From: CAYJFX01 sp964370315
GTDB taxonomy: Bacteria > Spirochaetota > Spirochaetia > Treponematales > Treponemataceae
NCBI GenBank assembly: GCA_964370315.1
Contig: CAYJIS010000034.1
Coordinates: forward strand, 1-22,251
DNA: 22,251 bases
Reading direction: 5' to 3'
This document shows positions 1 to 6,368 of this stretch, one piece after another (the first letter of the stretch is position 1; every line of letters begins with the position of its first letter). Made by a program: the position numbers and the translations under genes. The notes beneath the pieces were generated by a model that did not search any database, was not told the origin of the DNA, and worked only from the letters and a program-made list of their open reading frames with translations.

Positions 1-191
1 AGGTGCAAGGGTATGCAACGCATAATTTGCCTTACAGGAAGAATTATAACACAATTAGAGAAAGTTTAGCCCGTGTAAAAGCATTTTTAGATGTGGAGAT
101 TTTTAAAAGTAAGCCTACCTATTTGGGCGAAGTTATTCCCATAACAGGATCCGGCCTTTTAACAGACGATGAAGTGAAATTAGAACTGTAA
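1..191 (+). CDS. C-terminal end of an unidentified protein (5' partial)
   Basis: The frame is already open at the left edge and ends in TAA at 189-191, so about 63 residues of the C-terminus are visible and the true start lies outside the window. The GTG at position 3 has no visible ribosome binding site and is probably an internal valine. The tail is charged and soluble, with a run containing KPTYLGEVIPITGSG followed by an acidic end (LLTDDEVKLEL). I do not recognise the family and see no catalytic motif. It precedes cmk on the same strand by 167 nt. That gap holds a weak terminator-like hairpin and a good promoter for cmk, so the two genes are probably separate transcription units. Confidence 0.6.
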   Translation, partial: VQGYATHNLPYRKNYNTIRESLARVKAFLDVEIFKSKPTYLGEVIPITGSGLLTDDEVKLEL

Positions 192-238
192 CTTTTTAGC
201 CCTAAAATTGTTTATATTTTATAATTCTCCTCTTTAGT

Positions 239-261
239 CCGAAGGCCTCGGTAGTATTTTT
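239..261 (+). terminator. Weak terminator-like hairpin after the first gene
   Basis: A CCGA/TCGG stem (239-242 with 248-251, loop AGGCC) is followed by TAGTATTTTT. It lies between the first gene and the cmk promoter, where a rho-independent terminator would be expected. The stem is only 4 bp and the T tract is interrupted, so this is a tentative call. Confidence 0.3.
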
Positions 262-323
262 GTGTCCATGTGTTTATATGCAAAAAAATCCCCAAAAATT
301 TAACAAAAATTATAAATTATTAA

Positions 324-352
324 TTGTTAATTATTAATTATTCTGTTATACT
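324..352 (+). promoter_or_regulatory. Sigma-70 promoter of cmk, start codon at the predicted +1
   Basis: The -35 box TTGTTA (324-329), a 17-nt spacer and an extended -10 TGTTATACT (hexamer 347-352) form a good vegetative promoter in an AT-rich gap. Only 6 nt separate the -10 from the cmk ATG at 359. A typical start point 6-8 nt after the hexamer would fall on or next to the start codon, giving a leaderless transcript. No Shine-Dalgarno sequence is present. Confidence 0.65.
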
Positions 353-358
353 GATAAA

Positions 359-919
359 ATGAGCTACAAACTTCCAAACAACAAAGAATTACGAATAGCA
401 ATATCTGGTAAAAGTGGTTGTGGAAATACAACCGTAAGTACGCTTTTATCGCAAGCTCTTGCAATAAATATGATAAACTTTACTTTTAGAACTCTTGCAC
501 CAGAAGTTGGTTTAACCTTAGCCGAAATTATAGAAAAAGCTAAGACAGATGATTCTTATGATGTTACGGTCGATACACGCCAAGTTGAACTAGCAAAAAA
601 AGAATCTTGTGTACTCGGTTCTCGCTTAGCAATTTGGATGCTAAAAGAAGCTGATTTTAAAGTTTACTTATTAGCAAATGATGAAGTTAGGGCAAAGCGT
701 ATTCAAGACAGGGAAGGTGGCAGTTTAGAAGAAATTGCAAACTTTACTCGAATGAGAGACACAGAAGATTCAGCACGCTATAAAAAACTTTATGATATTG
801 ATAATAATGATTACACTTTTGTAGACTTAATAATTGACACGGCGCTATATAATCCAGAACAAATTGTAGAGATAATTTTACAAACCCTAGATCAAAAAGG
901 CTATGTGCAAAAAGCATAA
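359..919 (+). CDS. cmk: Archaeal-type cytidylate kinase (CMP/dCMP kinase family)
   Basis: The family phosphorylates CMP or dCMP with ATP in cytosolic nucleotide salvage. The 186-aa length and layout match the small archaeal-type Cmk (TIGR02173-like), not the roughly 225-aa E. coli type. An N-terminal nucleotide-binding loop GKSGCGNTT lies at residues 17-25. The FRTLAPEVGLTLAEI stretch and DTRQ segment resemble the NMP-binding part, and REGGSLEEIANFTRMRDTEDSARYKKLYDID resembles the lid and basic segment of these kinases. The usual P-loop lysine is replaced by Asn23, which is odd for an active kinase, although the rest of the fold looks intact. There is no Shine-Dalgarno sequence; the start codon lies at the predicted transcription start. 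The stop codon overlaps the mutY ATG by one base (TAATG), so the two genes are translationally coupled. The family call is fairly sure; activity is inferred. Confidence 0.82.
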   Translation: MSYKLPNNKELRIAISGKSGCGNTTVSTLLSQALAINMINFTFRTLAPEVGLTLAEIIEKAKTDDSYDVTVDTRQVELAKKESCVLGSRLAIWMLKEADFKVYLLANDEVRAKRIQDREGGSLEEIANFTRMRDTEDSARYKKLYDIDNNDYTFVDLIIDTALYNPEQIVEIILQTLDQKGYVQKA

Positions 920-1773
920 TGAGTACAAGTCCCTCAATCATTGAATTTCAACAAACGATTCTTGATTTTTATAATACAAAGGGAAGAGTCTTTCCTTGGC
1001 GAGAAACATTAGATCCTTATGCAATAATGGTATCTGAAATTATGCTCCAGCAAACTCAAACAGAGCGGGTTGTGCCCAAATACATAGAGTGGATGCAGAA
1101 ATTTCCAACTGTTGAGCATCTATCAAAAGCATCACTAGTAGATGTTCTGTCAATGTGGAGTGGTCTTGGATATAATAGGAGAGCACGTTTTTTACATAAT
1201 GCAGCAATTGAAATAACTCAAATTATTAAAGAAGATGGTAAATCGTTTCCATCCAATCCAAAAGAACTTGAAAAATTACCAGGAATTGGGCATTATACTG
1301 CTCGAGCAGTTTCAACCTTTGCATTTAACAACCCTGAAGTATTTATTGAAACAAATATTAGAAGTGTTTTTTTGTTTTTCTTTTTTCAAGATAGATTAAA
1401 AGACACTGAGAACAAAGAGCCTATTCATGACAGTGAGATATTTCCATTTATTGAAAAATCATTATTCAATGAAAATCCTAGAATGTGGTATTATGCTCTT
1501 ATGGATTATGGTGCAGAGTTAAAAAAAATAATAAAAAATCCAAATAGAAAAAGCAAGCATTATACAAAACAGAGTAGATTTGAAGGTTCTATAAGACAGG
1601 CTAGAGGTGCAATTTTGCGACAATTAACGATGCAAGAAAGTAGATTAGGTCTTTGTTTAGAAAGTATTTCTAAGGCAGAAAACCTTCCCTATGAAAGACT
1701 GTTAAAAGCAAGCGAACTATTATGTAAAGAAAAGATGATTTACAAAGATGGAGACTTGTATATAATACTGTAA
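919..1773 (+). CDS. mutY: MutY-like adenine DNA glycosylase without the Fe-S cluster
   Basis: This is an HhH-GPD base-excision glycosylase, expected to remove adenine mispaired with 8-oxoguanine. Near-canonical parts are the catalytic helix SEIMLQQTQ with Glu40 (E. coli E37 equivalent), and the helix-hairpin-helix LPGIGHYTARAVSTFAF at 120-136. Two departures are plain. The motif normally reading DGN is IETN, so Glu144 sits where the catalytic Asp (E. coli D138) is expected. The region after the core (YALMDYGAELKKIIKNP...) has none of the four cysteines that bind [4Fe-4S] in classical MutY. The protein is 284 aa against about 350, and the C-terminal MutT-like 8-oxoG-recognition domain is missing; a short, possibly winged-helix tail replaces it. 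It starts inside the cmk stop codon. A T-rich run encodes FLFFFF near residues 151-156. Clusterless MutY proteins are known, so this may be a functional subfamily. Confidence 0.8.
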   Translation: MSTSPSIIEFQQTILDFYNTKGRVFPWRETLDPYAIMVSEIMLQQTQTERVVPKYIEWMQKFPTVEHLSKASLVDVLSMWSGLGYNRRARFLHNAAIEITQIIKEDGKSFPSNPKELEKLPGIGHYTARAVSTFAFNNPEVFIETNIRSVFLFFFFQDRLKDTENKEPIHDSEIFPFIEKSLFNENPRMWYYALMDYGAELKKIIKNPNRKSKHYTKQSRFEGSIRQARGAILRQLTMQESRLGLCLESISKAENLPYERLLKASELLCKEKMIYKDGDLYIIL

Positions 1774-1826
1774 GTTGCACAAAAATCATACCAATTTATT
1801 ACAATATAGAATTAAATCCCAATATT

Positions 1827-1864
1827 CATAGGTAGGGGTTTATTGCAATAAACCCCTACCTATG
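1827..1864. repeat. Perfect 38-bp palindrome, REP-like element
   Basis: The left arm CATAGGTAGGGGTTTATTG is followed immediately by its exact reverse complement, giving 19-bp arms with no loop or mismatch. The core (GTAGGGG...CCCCTAC around TTGCAA) resembles GTAGGGG-type palindromes dispersed in many unrelated bacterial genomes; that resemblance is from memory, not a search. It lies 53 nt after the mutY stop and has no T tract, so it is a poor rho-independent terminator. Its central TTGCAA is the -35 box of the next gene, and its right end (TATG) contributes the TG of that promoter's extended -10. Confidence 0.85.
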
Positions 1865-1871
1865 TTATAAT
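1843..1871 (+). promoter_or_regulatory. Promoter of the DUF6062 gene, -35 inside the palindrome
   Basis: TTGCAA (1843-1848), a 17-nt spacer and extended -10 TGTTATAAT (hexamer 1866-1871, a perfect TATAAT) lie 5 nt before the ATG at 1877. No Shine-Dalgarno sequence fits between, so a near-leaderless transcript is predicted. The -35 is the exact centre of the 38-bp palindrome. Confidence 0.65.
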
Positions 1872-1876
1872 TATGT

Positions 1877-2521
1877 ATGGCAGAACAGCATGTTAACTAC
1901 TTTGCCTTGCAAAAGGCTTGCGAAAAGCAAGGTTGCCCACTTTGTACTATAATTGATGAGCGTATTAATCGATATATTGATGGAATGCTTTTTGAACACA
2001 TTTCAGATAGAACGTTTAGAGCGCAGTATAGACAGGCGGGAGGTTTTTGTAACGAGCATTCTAAAACACTTTTATCATATCGAGATGGCCTAGCGGTAGC
2101 AATTTTAGGGCAGGGTACGCTTAGTGATTTTATTGAGGACTTTAAGAAAAAAAAGGTTCGAAAATATAAAGAGCCATGTCCAGCTTGTAGTGAAAAAACA
2201 AGAATTGAAAAAGAGTTTTTAACTTTTTTGGCTGAAGTAAATGACAAAATTGTATGTGAATCTGATGCAGAACTAATACGTTTTTTCACATCTTCGTCAG
2301 GTCTTTGTGTTCCACATTATGCTAAACTAATTCAATATGCAAAAAAAATACCTCAATGGCTTTCTCGTTATCATGAAGAAAAATATATGCGGTTACTTGA
2401 ACGTACAAATACGTTTATTGATTTCTCGGCATGGGGAAAACAAAATGATTTTGCTAATTTATGCAAAGAAGATAAAGTAGTGTGGAAAGAACTTGCCCAA
2501 ACCCTTAGAGGTATGGTATGA
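1877..2521 (+). CDS. DUF6062-type protein with four Cys/His motifs
   Basis: Molecular function is unknown. The 214-aa protein has an alternating pattern of putative metal-binding pairs: CPLC (C20, C23), GFCNEH (C58, H61), CPAC (C101, C104) and GLCVPH (C144, H147). The pattern thus occurs twice, suggesting an internal duplication with each half able to form a C2CH-type zinc site. There is no signal peptide or membrane segment; it should be cytosolic. The assignment to DUF6062 rests on this CPxC/FCxxH pattern. The ATG is only 5 nt after a perfect -10 box and has no ribosome binding site. It is followed after 33 nt by the phosphoribosyltransferase gene, probably in one transcript. Confidence 0.75.
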   Translation: MAEQHVNYFALQKACEKQGCPLCTIIDERINRYIDGMLFEHISDRTFRAQYRQAGGFCNEHSKTLLSYRDGLAVAILGQGTLSDFIEDFKKKKVRKYKEPCPACSEKTRIEKEFLTFLAEVNDKIVCESDAELIRFFTSSSGLCVPHYAKLIQYAKKIPQWLSRYHEEKYMRLLERTNTFIDFSAWGKQNDFANLCKEDKVVWKELAQTLRGMV

Positions 2522-2554
2522 TAGAAGTACTTACGTATACAAAAAGGAAATAAA

Positions 2555-3154
2555 ATGAAAGAGTTTTTAACTTCAGACACAATTAGAAACAATACCTTAA
2601 AAATGGCGCATAGAATTGTTCAAGATGGTTTTATACCCGATGTTATATATGTATCGCTGCGTGGTGGGGCTTATGTTGCAAATGTTCTAAGCGAGTATTT
2701 TAAGTTACTTAGAACTGATAGGCCTGTTCTTTTTGCAGCCGTTGTTGCTCGATCCTATACAGATATACGAGAGAATTCACGAGTAATGATTGATGGTTGG
2801 ACATATTCTCCAGATCACTTACGATCAGGAGATAAAATTCTTTTAGCAGATGATATTTTTGATACAGGTAAAACTATTAATCACCTTGTTGAAGTTATAA
2901 TTGATAAGGGTGTACCACGAAAAGATATAAAAGTTGCGGTGCATGATTATAAATATTTTACAGAACAAAAAGAACAACTTCCTATACAGCCAGATTATTG
3001 GTGTAGAAAATTTGAAAGTCCAAATCGTCAAAACGATAATTGGCTTCATTACTTAAATCACGAATTAGTTGGGCTAACAAAAGAAGAGAGAGAAGAACAT
3101 TATTATAAAAATGATCCTGAGCTACGTGATATAATTGAGCCTTTATTTAAATAG
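2555..3154 (+). CDS. Phosphoribosyltransferase, probably purine salvage
   Basis: A type I phosphoribosyltransferase transfers the ribose-5-phosphate of PRPP to a base. The PRPP-binding loop ILLADDIFDTGKT (residues 95-107) is textbook, with the two acidic residues D99 and D100 before the TGKT phosphate loop. SLRGGAY (34-40) fits the pyrophosphate loop. The 199-aa length and the late WLHYLNHELVGL segment suggest a hypoxanthine or xanthine phosphoribosyltransferase, but the base cannot be read off. AAAAGGAAATAAAATG gives a normal ribosome binding site. It lies 33 nt after the DUF6062 gene and 25 nt before the secreted-protein gene. Confidence 0.8.
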   Translation: MKEFLTSDTIRNNTLKMAHRIVQDGFIPDVIYVSLRGGAYVANVLSEYFKLLRTDRPVLFAAVVARSYTDIRENSRVMIDGWTYSPDHLRSGDKILLADDIFDTGKTINHLVEVIIDKGVPRKDIKVAVHDYKYFTEQKEQLPIQPDYWCRKFESPNRQNDNWLHYLNHELVGLTKEEREEHYYKNDPELRDIIEPLFK

Positions 3155-3179
3155 ATTTCAAGATGGAAGAGGTGGTCAA

Positions 3180-5294
3180 ATGATTAGGCAAATGTATAAA
3201 AAATATAGTATTATTCTTTTTGTATTTTTACTTATATGCACATTTAAACTCCATGCACAAGGAAATATAATCTCTCCCTCGAATGGGCTTTGGGCAAATT
3301 ATCAGAGTTTAGTTTTAGATTTGCCTCAAGGTTATGAAGCATATTATTCCTTTACAGGTGAAAATCCTTTAGTTACTGGATTTGCATATGATGGTCCTGT
3401 ATTATTAGAATTATCTGGTGATGTTGTTGTAGATGTTGCTATAGTTGGGCCAAATACAACTACTCAATCATATAAAATACAGTATACTGTCAATTTACAA
3501 GAAAAACCTAGTTATATACCTAATGTCTTAAATGAAGCTACTCTAGTTATAAATGATGATAAAATGATTACTATTCCTCCTAGTGTGTCCTATAGCTTAG
3601 GGCATAATTCTACAATTTATTCAGGTGAATCATTGCGTATAGCAGGTAAAATGCTTTTTGAAAGATATGTATTACTTACTCTTTATGATAAGTCGATACC
3701 ACATAGATATGTTGTTCAAGTTGGTTCGAATGAGTTATATGGGCAAGAAGTAGATGCGCTTGAACCAATTGAAATTACTGATTGGAATTATGTTACTTTT
3801 AAGAGTAATGATACTATAATATATTCAGTCGACGGCCAAGCACTTCGTCAAACACGTTCAAGACGGATATATGTAGATCGAAGTGAAGATAGGGTTATTC
3901 GATGGAGAGAAAGCAAAAGTGAAGACTTTTTAACATTTACCCTTCCGAAAAGACCTGAAGTGCTCGGGCTCCCCTCAGTAGCAGCGGTAAACGAGGAAGT
4001 TATACTAACGCTTTCGGACAAGCGATTTAGTTTCGGTTTTTATACAGTAAATGGACAAGTTTTATATAGCGATTCGTATTTTATAGATACATTAAAAGGC
4101 GATGCTTTTGGATTTTCTGACAACATTATGATTTTTTATGATGGAATAAAGCAGGGTACAGAAAACATATCTTTTATTCTTGATAAAATTTCCCCAGATA
4201 AACCTGTGTTTACTGCATCAGATACGAGTGGGTATGCAAGAGACTCAATTTCGATTGATGTACAAACAAATGACAAAGTACAGTATTATATACCTAGTCC
4301 AATAACAGCTCAAAACGGTTTTGATTCAAACGCTTTTCAAGATTCAGATTTTGTGAAAGACTTTGACCTTAGCTTATTTTCTAATTTAGATTCTAGTTCA
4401 ATAGTTTTAATGAATACTTCTGGTGTTGCTATGTTATATACTGTATATATGTATACTATTGATTTTGCAGGAAACACTAGTGAAATTGTGCGTTACCGAT
4501 CGGTAATAGATCCATATAATTATTATGTCGAGCAGGCAAATAAAGATAGTAACGAATTAGGTATTGGTACTAAGGATAAGCCATTTACAGATATATATCA
4601 AATGATAGCAGTCTTAAACAAAAATGCTTATCAAAAATTTTACTTCGATGGTGTCTTTACTGATATTCCGAGTTTTGAATTAACCCAAGACACGACCTTT
4701 ATTGCAAGTGAATCAACACGTTTACAGTTTTCACAAAATACGAGTATACATATAAAGGATTCCGTTGTTACCTTTTTAGGAGGAACTCTTGAACAAAACA
4801 TAATTGATGAATCAAAGAGTTTAAATAATACATTTATTAATGCTCAAAATTCACAATTGGTTTTTTCAAATCTTGAGTTTTTGCTCACGGGAGCAGTTAA
4901 TGCAACGCTTATAAATATACAAGATAGTGAACTCGAAATTGAAAACTCTGGACTAACGGTACAGTCTGTTGCATATGGTTCGGCATTAAAAGCAAATAAT
5001 TCTACAATACAAGTAAGATCTGTACGATATGTTCTTGCTTCTGAAACCTCCGTAGGTTTGAGTGTAGTAGACTCTGATATGCGAGTGGAAGATGCAGACT
5101 TTACTGGAATTGGTCAGCATAGTCGCAGTATAGAACTTATTAATTCCGACTTTTCTTTAGAGAACAATTCTTTTAAATTTGAAGGCACAAGCAAGAAAAG
5201 CGAATATCCTGCAGTTTGGGTTGATGATTTAAGTAACGGCAATGTAATAGGTACTAATGTTTTCCAAGGCTATACAACGTTATTTGCAAAATAA
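3180..5294 (+). CDS. Secreted protein with C-terminal beta-helix-like region
   Basis: I chose ATG 3180 because AGAGGTGG lies just upstream and it places an ideal signal peptide at the N-terminus: basic MIRQMYKKY, hydrophobic IILFVFLLICTF and a signal peptidase I site LHA/Q after residue 26. An in-frame TTG at 3135 would overlap the previous gene and has no such support. The 704-aa protein should be periplasmic or exported. The first two thirds are beta-rich, with segments resembling chitobiase/FN3-like modules (SPSNGLWANYQSLVLDLPQGYEAYYSFTG). From about residue 475, GTKDKPFTDIYQMIAVL and then short beta runs rich in N, S and T (INIQDSELEIENSGLTVQS and similar) look like a right-handed parallel beta-helix. 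No enzyme motif is evident. It lies between a phosphoribosyltransferase and RNase HII; the rnhB start follows its stop by 12 nt. Confidence 0.75.
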   Translation: MIRQMYKKYSIILFVFLLICTFKLHAQGNIISPSNGLWANYQSLVLDLPQGYEAYYSFTGENPLVTGFAYDGPVLLELSGDVVVDVAIVGPNTTTQSYKIQYTVNLQEKPSYIPNVLNEATLVINDDKMITIPPSVSYSLGHNSTIYSGESLRIAGKMLFERYVLLTLYDKSIPHRYVVQVGSNELYGQEVDALEPIEITDWNYVTFKSNDTIIYSVDGQALRQTRSRRIYVDRSEDRVIRWRESKSEDFLTFTLPKRPEVLGLPSVAAVNEEVILTLSDKRFSFGFYTVNGQVLYSDSYFIDTLKGDAFGFSDNIMIFYDGIKQGTENISFILDKISPDKPVFTASDTSGYARDSISIDVQTNDKVQYYIPSPITAQNGFDSNAFQDSDFVKDFDLSLFSNLDSSSIVLMNTSGVAMLYTVYMYTIDFAGNTSEIVRYRSVIDPYNYYVEQANKDSNELGIGTKDKPFTDIYQMIAVLNKNAYQKFYFDGVFTDIPSFELTQDTTFIASESTRLQFSQNTSIHIKDSVVTFLGGTLEQNIIDESKSLNNTFINAQNSQLVFSNLEFLLTGAVNATLINIQDSELEIENSGLTVQSVAYGSALKANNSTIQVRSVRYVLASETSVGLSVVDSDMRVEDADFTGIGQHSRSIELINSDFSLENNSFKFEGTSKKSEYPAVWVDDLSNGNVIGTNVFQGYTTLFAK

Positions 5295-5306
5295 AGGAAT
5301 ATAATT

Positions 5307-5873
5307 TTGTTTGTTTGTGGTTTAGATGAAGCAGGGCGTGGTCCTCTTGCCGGGCCAGTTGTAGCAGGATCTGTAGTATTACGTGATGACTTTCCTCTTG
5401 ATATTTTGAATGATTCAAAAAAATTAAGCGAAAAAAAACGTTTAGAAATTGAAAAAATTATTAAAGAACACGCTTTAGCGTGGTCCATAGCTCGTGTTGA
5501 ACATGATGTAATTGATAATATAAATATTTTAAAAGCTAGTCTCTTGGCTATGAAGAATGCATTTGAATCCATGTGTGTTATGTTAGAAAAGAAAATTGAA
5601 GGTGCAGAGATTACATGTATAGTTGATGGTACCTTTAAGCCAGACATATCAGTAAATTGTGAAGCTTTAGCTAAAGCTGATGCAACAGTCCCTGCTGTTA
5701 TGGCAGCCTCTATTTTGGCAAAAAATGAAAGGGATCGAATAATGTGTGAATATGCCCTTATGTATCCTGCATACGGCTATGATAAACATAAAGGGTACCC
5801 TACAGCTGAACATAGGCGAATTTGTAAAGAAATTGGACCATCGCCAATACAAAGAATGAGCTTTTCGTTTTAA
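5307..5873 (+). CDS. rnhB: Ribonuclease HII, TTG start
   Basis: This enzyme cleaves RNA in RNA-DNA hybrids and nicks 5' of single ribonucleotides misincorporated in DNA. The catalytic DEDD set is present: D7 and E8 in GLDEAGRG, D107 in CIVDGT, and D125 in KADATVPAVMAASILAK. The GRG motif (residues 10-12) used to recognise the RNA-DNA junction is intact, as is the C-terminal YGYDKHKGYPTAEH signature. The 188-aa length is normal. The start is TTG at 5307, with AAAGGA 8 nt upstream; a later start would lose the first catalytic Asp. It is probably the last gene of the run beginning at 1877. Its stop codon directly abuts the stop of the convergent PUR-domain gene. Confidence 0.93.
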   Translation: MFVCGLDEAGRGPLAGPVVAGSVVLRDDFPLDILNDSKKLSEKKRLEIEKIIKEHALAWSIARVEHDVIDNINILKASLLAMKNAFESMCVMLEKKIEGAEITCIVDGTFKPDISVNCEALAKADATVPAVMAASILAKNERDRIMCEYALMYPAYGYDKHKGYPTAEHRRICKEIGPSPIQRMSFSF

Positions 5874-6272
5874 CTATTCTGTGTCTGTTGCACGCTTAGA
5901 AACAACGTGCACTCGACCTGTTCTTTTAGCATCAGGATTTTTCTTAGGTTTCTCAAATCTTTCATTATCAGCTTTTTTTCCACCAACTTTATAAATAGCT
6001 TTTTTTGTTGCTTTCTTTTCTGCTTGTGCTTTTGCTCTTTCCTTTCTCTTTTTTTCAATAAAAGAAAGGGCCGTTTCAAACCCTTTACAAAAATTTTGCA
6101 TATCATCTGAAAAAACAGCTATTTGGTGTCTATCAAATGACTCACCATTTTTATTTTTACTTTCAACAATTTGTAAAAATACATCGCCTGATCTATTTTC
6201 TTTAACATTAAAAAAATATGTTCTATTGTCTAATACAATTTGTGTTGTATACAATTCGCCACGTGCGCCCAT
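5874..6272 (-). CDS. PUR-domain nucleic-acid-binding protein (DUF3276/BpuR-like)
   Basis: The first 75 residues match the bacterial PUR-alpha-like fold: RGELYTTQIVLDNRTYFFNVKENRSGDVFLQIVESK, then a helix-forming FSDDMQNFCKGFETALSFIEKK. Related proteins include Borrelia BpuR, known to bind DNA and RNA as a dimer and to affect expression. Here a strongly basic, lysine- and alanine-rich extension follows (about 78-132), probably disordered and an extra nucleic-acid contact. The 132-aa length exceeds a minimal PUR protein because of this tail. The ATG at 6272 has AAGGTGG five nt upstream. It follows the phosphohexomutase gene by 73 nt, but a promoter overlapping the mutase stop and a hairpin in the leader suggest its own regulated transcript. 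Identity is fairly sure; targets are unknown. Confidence 0.8.
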   Translation of the reverse strand: MGARGELYTTQIVLDNRTYFFNVKENRSGDVFLQIVESKNKNGESFDRHQIAVFSDDMQNFCKGFETALSFIEKKRKERAKAQAEKKATKKAIYKVGGKKADNERFEKPKKNPDAKRTGRVHVVSKRATDTE

Positions 6273-6297
6273 TCATGCCACCTTAATAAATTAGAAA

Positions 6298-6314
6298 ATG
6301 CTCGTAATGAGCAT
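6298..6314 (-). promoter_or_regulatory. Hairpin in the leader of the PUR-protein mRNA
   Basis: On the minus strand ATGCTC and GAGCAT flank a 5-nt loop, a 6-bp stem. It follows a run of eight T residues, ends about 20 nt before AAGGTGG and lies in the predicted roughly 60-nt 5' leader. It could also act as a weak terminator of the upstream gene because TTTTC follows, but the tract is short. Confidence 0.45.
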
Positions 6315-6339
6315 AAAAAAAATACAAATATCTGTGTTT

Positions 6340-6368
6340 ACTATATCACATCTTGTCAGCTTTTTCAA
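6340..6368 (-). promoter_or_regulatory. Promoter for the PUR gene at the end of the mutase gene
   Basis: On the minus strand TTGAAA (6363-6368), a 17-nt spacer and extended -10 TGATATAGT (hexamer 6340-6345) are well formed. The TGA of the extended -10 is also the stop codon of the mutase gene. Predicted transcription starts near 6333, leaving a leader of about 60 nt before the PUR start codon. Confidence 0.55.

Noticed and set aside
1364..1388. T-rich run in mutY as a phase-variation tract or frameshift
   Set aside because: The tract is broken by G and C, the frame continues intact on both sides, and the IETNIRSVF context aligns with the MutY fold.
1897..2592. Minus-strand open frames opposite the DUF6062 gene
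   Set aside because: They are shadows of the plus-strand gene: no ribosome binding site, unnatural composition, and the plus-strand frame has coherent Cys/His motifs.
3135..3179. Upstream TTG start extending the secreted protein by 15 residues
   Set aside because: It overlaps the phosphoribosyltransferase end, has no ribosome binding site and would put a charged extension before a perfect signal peptide; ATG 3180 has AGAGGTGG.
5270..5852. Minus-strand open frames opposite rnhB
   Set aside because: rnhB on the plus strand has all catalytic residues; the antisense frames show no domain or start signal.
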